Source: Methylomonas sp. (GTDB taxonomy: Bacteria > Pseudomonadota > Gammaproteobacteria > Methylococcales > Methylomonadaceae). Taken from it: DNA of 5,757 nucleotides. Below the pieces are notes generated by a model, which had not been told where the DNA came from, made no database searches, and worked only from the letters and a program-made list of their open reading frames with translations. Below are positions 5,280 through 5,757 of the stretch, piece by piece. Made by a program: the position numbers and the translations under genes. The stretch lies in the NCBI GenBank assembly GCA_026989715.1, contig JALSIU010000163.1, forward strand, positions 1-5,757. The letters are read 5' to 3'. The stretch's first letter is position 1. Each line of letters begins with the position of its first letter.

Positions 5280-5757
5280 ATGATAAAAAAGCCGGCTTTA
5301 AAATGGCATGATAATGACTTAAGTTATAAAGCTTGTCTGCGTTATGATTTTCCCGCCAGTATTGTGGTGTTTTTATTGGCCTTACCGCTTTGTTTAGGCA
5401 TTGCACTTGCCTCTGGTGCGCCTTTGTTTTCCGGTGTGATTGCGGGTGTCATCGGTGGCATCATTGTAGCGGCCTTGGGGGGCTCGGCATTAGGTGTGAC
5501 CGGTCCTTCCGCCGGTTTGGCCGTCATTATGTTTGGTGCGATTCAAGAACTGGGGTTTGAAGCCGTATTGTTGGCAATTGTTTTAGCGGGAGGACTGCAA
5601 ATTATAATGGGTAGCATTGGGGCGGGGGTGATTGCTTATTATTTTCCCTCTGCCGTGATTACCGGGATGTTGGCCGGTATCGGCATGATTATTTTTTTAA
5701 AACAAATACCGCATGCCATCGGTTATGACCAAGATTATGAAGGGGATATTTCTTTCT
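5280..5757 (+). CDS. SulP-family inorganic anion transporter, N-terminal part (cut by window edge)
   Basis: The first 159 codons of an inner-membrane transporter; the remainder lies beyond the right edge. A short cytoplasmic N-terminus (about 1-22) ends in the DFPASIVVF entry to the first helix, followed by closely packed hydrophobic segments at about 24-44, 51-66, 78-90, 96-118 and 122-141. Family motifs seen: ALPLCLGIALASG (34-46), VTGPSAGL (73-80), AYYFPSAVITGMLAGIG (119-135) and KQIPHAIGYD (141-150). SulP proteins carry sulfate, bicarbonate or related anions, coupled to sodium or protons or by exchange; the ion cannot be told from this part, and the C-terminal STAS domain, if any, is not visible. 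Relatives with the KQIPHAxGYD motif are often near carbonic anhydrase genes, which hints at bicarbonate (inference). AAAGAG at 5265-5270 is an acceptable ribosome site 9 bases before the ATG. It starts 53 bases after nspC. Confidence 0.9.
   Translation, partial: MIKKPALKWHDNDLSYKACLRYDFPASIVVFLLALPLCLGIALASGAPLFSGVIAGVIGGIIVAALGGSALGVTGPSAGLAVIMFGAIQELGFEAVLLAIVLAGGLQIIMGSIGAGVIAYYFPSAVITGMLAGIGMIIFLKQIPHAIGYDQDYEGDISF

Noticed and set aside
5342..5527. Minus-strand open frame of 61 codons, rich in Ala and Pro
   Set aside because: Antisense to the SulP transmembrane region; the Ala/Pro bias is what antisense of Gly/Ala-rich membrane helices gives.
1..5757. CRISPR arrays, tRNA or rRNA genes, insertion sequences, long repeats
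   Set aside because: None seen on reading either strand; the genes are ordinary single-copy metabolic genes and the gaps are short.

Overview
The window looks like chromosomal DNA of a moderately AT-rich proteobacterium that uses tetrahydromethanopterin (H4MPT) for one-carbon chemistry, most likely a gammaproteobacterial methylotroph or methanotroph. The main evidence is the minus-strand trio at the left: an archaeal-type dihydromethanopterin reductase (dmrB), a dihydropteroate synthase-like protein of the DUF6513 type, and a DUF447 flavin-binding-fold protein. In bacteria these families occur essentially in genomes that carry the H4MPT formaldehyde-oxidation pathway. The genus assignment is inference; no rRNA or other phylogenetic marker lies in the window.

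Layout. Minus strand, read right to left: dmrB (2123-1584), the DHPS-like gene (1587-199), then the start of DUF447 (202-1, cut by the window edge). Both junctions are 4-base ATGA stop/start overlaps, so this is a tightly coupled operon. A short divergent region (about 2124-2218) separates it from plus-strand folP, the true folate dihydropteroate synthase. After folP comes a 362-base gap (3056-3417) holding a decayed RHH/CopG (BrnA-like) antitoxin remnant and a possible promoter. Then follow 5-formyltetrahydrofolate cyclo-ligase (3418-4026), carboxynorspermidine decarboxylase nspC (4096-5226), and the first 159 codons of a SulP-family anion transporter (5280 to the right edge).

How the genes fit together. 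The left half places two members of the pterin-binding DHPS superfamily close together and divergently transcribed. FolP condenses the pterin pyrophosphate with p-aminobenzoate for folate. The DHPS-like protein is the candidate for the analogous condensation in H4MPT synthesis, with DmrB making the final reduction of dihydromethanopterin. The cyclo-ligase further right recycles 5-formyl-H4folate, so one-carbon cofactor supply is the theme from 1 to about 4026. nspC (sym-norspermidine/spermidine synthesis by the carboxy- route) and the SulP transporter have no evident functional link to this theme. The least explained items are the exact reactions of the DHPS-like and DUF447 proteins and the antitoxin remnant.
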